Origin: an uncultured Lachnospiraceae bacterium
GTDB lineage: Bacteria > Bacillota > Clostridia > Lachnospirales > Lachnospiraceae
Length of the DNA: 14,963 nucleotides
Assembly (NCBI GenBank): GCA_902764045.1
Contig: CACWUI010000016.1
Location: forward strand, 1 to 14,963
Reading direction: 5' to 3'
Part shown: one piece after another, positions 13,115 through 14,963 of the stretch
How the letters are laid out: each line of letters begins with the position of its first letter
Position numbering within the stretch: the stretch's first letter is position 1
Position numbers and translations under genes: made by a program
The notes under the pieces: model-generated
Database searches by the model: none
What the model was told of the DNA's origin: nothing
What the model saw: only the letters and a program-made list of their open reading frames with translations

Positions 13115-13879
13115 ATGAGTCAGCTTTTGGGAGAGATAAAAGACTACTGGACCAACAGGGCGGAGGGTTACTCCGACTGGAACAAAGAAGAACTCGCAGG
13201 GATGCAGAGGCAGATATGGAGAGATATAGTATGCAGCCATATGCCTGATAAAAAGAAAGAGGACATAAAGATCCTTGATGTAGGCACCGGACCGGGATTT
13301 TTCCCGATCATCCTTGCTGAGGTAGGATATCATGTAAATGCAGTGGATTATACTCCGGAGATGCTTGAGAGGGCAAAGGAGAATGCGGGAGAGTTTAACA
13401 GCAGCATTACATTTGCAAGGATGGATGCAAAGGATCTTGATTTTGAAAGCGAGACATTTGATATAGTTCTTTCAAGAAATCTCACATGGAATCTGGAATA
13501 TCCCGGTATAGCCTATAGAGAGTGGCAGAGGGTTTTGAAGAAGGGCGGTAAGATGCTCAACTTTGATGCCAACTGGTACAGGTTTCTTTATGATGATACC
13601 AAGAAAAAGGAACGGGAAGCAGACAAACTGAATGTAAAACTCAAAAACGCAAGGAACAGGGAAAATGACAAGGGAGTGGATTCCAAGTGGATGGAAGAAA
13701 TAGCGATGCAGGTTCCCTGCTCGTCCCTTGACAGACCTCAGTGGGATTGCGAAGTATTAAAGCAGTTGGGCTTTGATGAGATAAGTATTGATTATAACCT
13801 TAGTGATATAGTGTGGGATGAAGCGGAAAAGATCAACTATTCATCCACTCCCATGTTTATGATAGAAGCATGTAAATAA
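13115..13879 (+). CDS. Class I SAM-dependent methyltransferase, substrate unknown
   Basis: A 254-residue Rossmann-fold methyltransferase of the Methyltransf_11/25 type. Motif I is LDVGTGPGF (54-62), the ribose-binding acid is Asp78 in NAVDYTPEML, the adenine-contact region is MDAKDLDF (103-110), and motif IV is FDIVLSRNLTWNL (115-127). The N-terminal IKDYWTNRAEGYSDWNKEEL is characteristic of a subgroup I recall beside metal or peptide ABC transporters in Clostridia. The C-terminal part (about 160-254) is charged and may bind the substrate. GGAGG lies 7 bases before the ATG. The gene has its own promoter and terminator, and the next gene is a transporter binding protein whose promoter has the same G7-TTAA layout. 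Methylation of a small metallophore or transported compound is a guess from context. Confidence 0.85.
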   Translation: MSQLLGEIKDYWTNRAEGYSDWNKEELAGMQRQIWRDIVCSHMPDKKKEDIKILDVGTGPGFFPIILAEVGYHVNAVDYTPEMLERAKENAGEFNSSITFARMDAKDLDFESETFDIVLSRNLTWNLEYPGIAYREWQRVLKKGGKMLNFDANWYRFLYDDTKKKEREADKLNVKLKNARNRENDKGVDSKWMEEIAMQVPCSSLDRPQWDCEVLKQLGFDEISIDYNLSDIVWDEAEKINYSSTPMFMIEACK

Positions 13880-13919
13880 AACATACAATAAGTATATAAA
13901 AAATTACAGAATATCATCT

Positions 13920-13943
13920 AAAGCAGGCATATGCCTGCTTTTT
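13920..13943 (+). terminator. Terminator after the methyltransferase gene
   Basis: AAAGCAGGC-ATAT-GCCTGCTTT (13920-13941) with the T run ending at 13943. Perfect stem, short T tail. Confidence 0.85.
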
Positions 13944-13953
13944 GTATGGGGGA

Positions 13954-13989
13954 GGGGGGGTTAACAAAAAATTAAGTCAGATGTAGAAT
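13954..13989 (+). promoter_or_regulatory. G7-TTAA type promoter of the substrate-binding protein gene
   Basis: G7 (13954-13960; preceded by G5 and one A) joined to TTAACA (13961-13966), 17 bases, TAGAAT (13984-13989). Predicted start is near 13996. Layout and spacing are identical to the promoter at 13037-13072. Confidence 0.55.
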
Positions 13990-14006
13990 AACAAGGAAGA
14001 AACCAA

Positions 14007-14039
14007 ATGATGCAACATGAAAAGGAGACAAAGGGATGA
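14007..14039 (+). CDS. Possible 10-residue leader peptide upstream of the binding protein
   Basis: ATG at 14007, with AAGGA 9 bases upstream (13993-13997), opens MMQHEKETKG and stops at TGA 14037-14039. That stop overlaps the binding-protein ATG in the ATGA arrangement typical of translational coupling. It could be a coupling leader, or a chance frame over a ribosome site. Confidence 0.25.
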   Translation: MMQHEKETKG

Positions 14040-14963
14040 GAAAAATCACTAAGGGGTTAATGTTTGGCGCAGTAGCTGCCATGTCTGCCATGAGCCTGGC
14101 AGCATGTTCTGGTGGAAGTACAGAGACTACCACAACGGCAGGTGGAGAGACAACAACGGCTTCACAGGATACATCAAAGAAGGATATGAAGGTGGCCATT
14201 TCTTTTTCAAATGACAGTCTTGATTGCCACAAAGAGTCTTACGGCTGGTATACCCAGATAGAAGGTATGTCAGAGACACTTTTCAGAGTGGATGATGATT
14301 CAAAGGTTGTACCGCTTCTTGCAGAGTCTGCTGAGAATGAAGGAACACTTTGGACCATCAAGTTAAACGATAAAGCAGCATTTTCAAACGGCACAAAGCT
14401 TACTGCTGACATGGTGGCAAGGAATCTTCAGCGTGTAGGTGCTGAGAGCGGCAAGTTCAAGGCATATGCTGACTTTGAGATCAAGGCAGTAGATGATACA
14501 ACTCTTACCATTGATACAAAGGATCCGTATCCTACACTGAAGAATGAGCTTTCAAGTCCTGAGATGGGTATCATGGATTTGGATGCAACGACTGACTTTG
14601 TAAATGCTCCTATATTTACAGGTCCTTTCGTTGTCGACAAGTTCACTCCGGGTGGAGATGTTTCCGTTAAGAAAAATGAGAACTATTGGGGAGGGGAAGT
14701 AGTCCTTGACAAAATAGATTTCCTTTACATGATGGATGACAGCTCAAAGCTTATGGCTATGCAGAACGGAGAGATTGACTGGTACAACAGTGTAAGTGCT
14801 GATGCTATTGCGATCTATTCAAAGGAGCCTGATAAGTATACTCTTACAAGCATACCGGGAGAGAGAGCTCAGTTCTATTTCTTAAATGAGAAAAATCTCA
14901 GTGAGAATGTAAGAAAGGCTATCAATTCAACAGTAGACAAAGAGGCTATTGCTAAATTCCTTG
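14036..14963 (+). CDS. ABC transporter substrate-binding lipoprotein, family 5 (peptide/nickel type), partial
   Basis: The first 309 residues are present; the gene runs off the right edge. A lipoprotein signal MRKITKGLMFGAVAAMSAMSLAAC ends in lipobox LAAC (Cys24), followed by a Gly/Ser/Thr-rich linker, so the protein is anchored outside the membrane. The body has SBP family 5 features: MSETLFRVDDDSKVVPLLAES, WTIKLNDKAAFSNGTKLTADMV, FTGPFVVDKF, and NENYWGG followed by LDKIDFLYMMDD. Relatives bind oligopeptides, nickel (NikA) or nickel/cobalt-metallophore complexes (CntA); the residues that would separate these lie mostly beyond the window. AAAGGAG lies 8 bases before the ATG. Permease and ATPase genes are expected to the right. 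Confidence 0.9.
   Translation, partial: MRKITKGLMFGAVAAMSAMSLAACSGGSTETTTTAGGETTTASQDTSKKDMKVAISFSNDSLDCHKESYGWYTQIEGMSETLFRVDDDSKVVPLLAESAENEGTLWTIKLNDKAAFSNGTKLTADMVARNLQRVGAESGKFKAYADFEIKAVDDTTLTIDTKDPYPTLKNELSSPEMGIMDLDATTDFVNAPIFTGPFVVDKFTPGGDVSVKKNENYWGGEVVLDKIDFLYMMDDSSKLMAMQNGEIDWYNSVSADAIAIYSKEPDKYTLTSIPGERAQFYFLNEKNLSENVRKAINSTVDKEAIAKFL

Overview
The window reads as chromosomal DNA of an anaerobic Bacillota, most likely a Lachnospiraceae-type Clostridium. The signs are a low-to-middle GC content, strong GGAGG ribosome sites, a two-subunit class I fumarase, LL-diaminopimelate aminotransferase, type III pantothenate kinase, a DUF4428/SHOCT protein and a secreted GH25 lysozyme with cell-wall-binding repeats. 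This is inferred from gene families; I could not run a search. All large genes lie on the + strand.

Layout. The 3' end of gyrB (2-196) is followed by a palindrome-rich gap and gyrA (476-2986). The gyrA frame is intact except for one in-frame TAG at codon 457 (1844-1846). After a large hairpin terminator come the fumarase alpha and beta genes (3137-4503), overlapping by one base. The 306-base gap after them is not empty. It holds what looks like a compact type I toxin-antitoxin locus: a 26-residue membrane peptide on the - strand (4618-4698) and a convergent antisense RNA on the + strand (about 4539-4619), each with its own sigma-70-like promoter, meeting at a shared hairpin. Next are a DUF4428/SHOCT protein (4810-5715), a tRNA-Ser(GCU) with promoter and terminator (5814-5901), and a HAD phosphatase whose ribosome site begins directly after the tRNA terminator.

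A monocistronic secreted lysozyme follows (6901-8856: signal peptide, 27-residue repeats, ricin-like domain, GH25). Then comes a tight coaX-thrS-LL-DAP aminotransferase operon (8947-12958; gaps of 14 bases), covering CoA synthesis, threonyl-tRNA charging and lysine/cell-wall precursor synthesis. The window ends with a SAM-dependent methyltransferase and the start of a family-5 ABC-transporter substrate-binding lipoprotein. These two have separate promoters that share an unusual layout: a G7 tract directly joined to a TTAA-type -35, then 17 bases, then the -10.

The main points for a second look are the Fst-like toxin-antitoxin locus hidden between fumarase and the DUF4428 gene, the amber codon inside gyrA in a window where none of 12 complete genes ends in TAG, and the paired G7-TTAA promoters.
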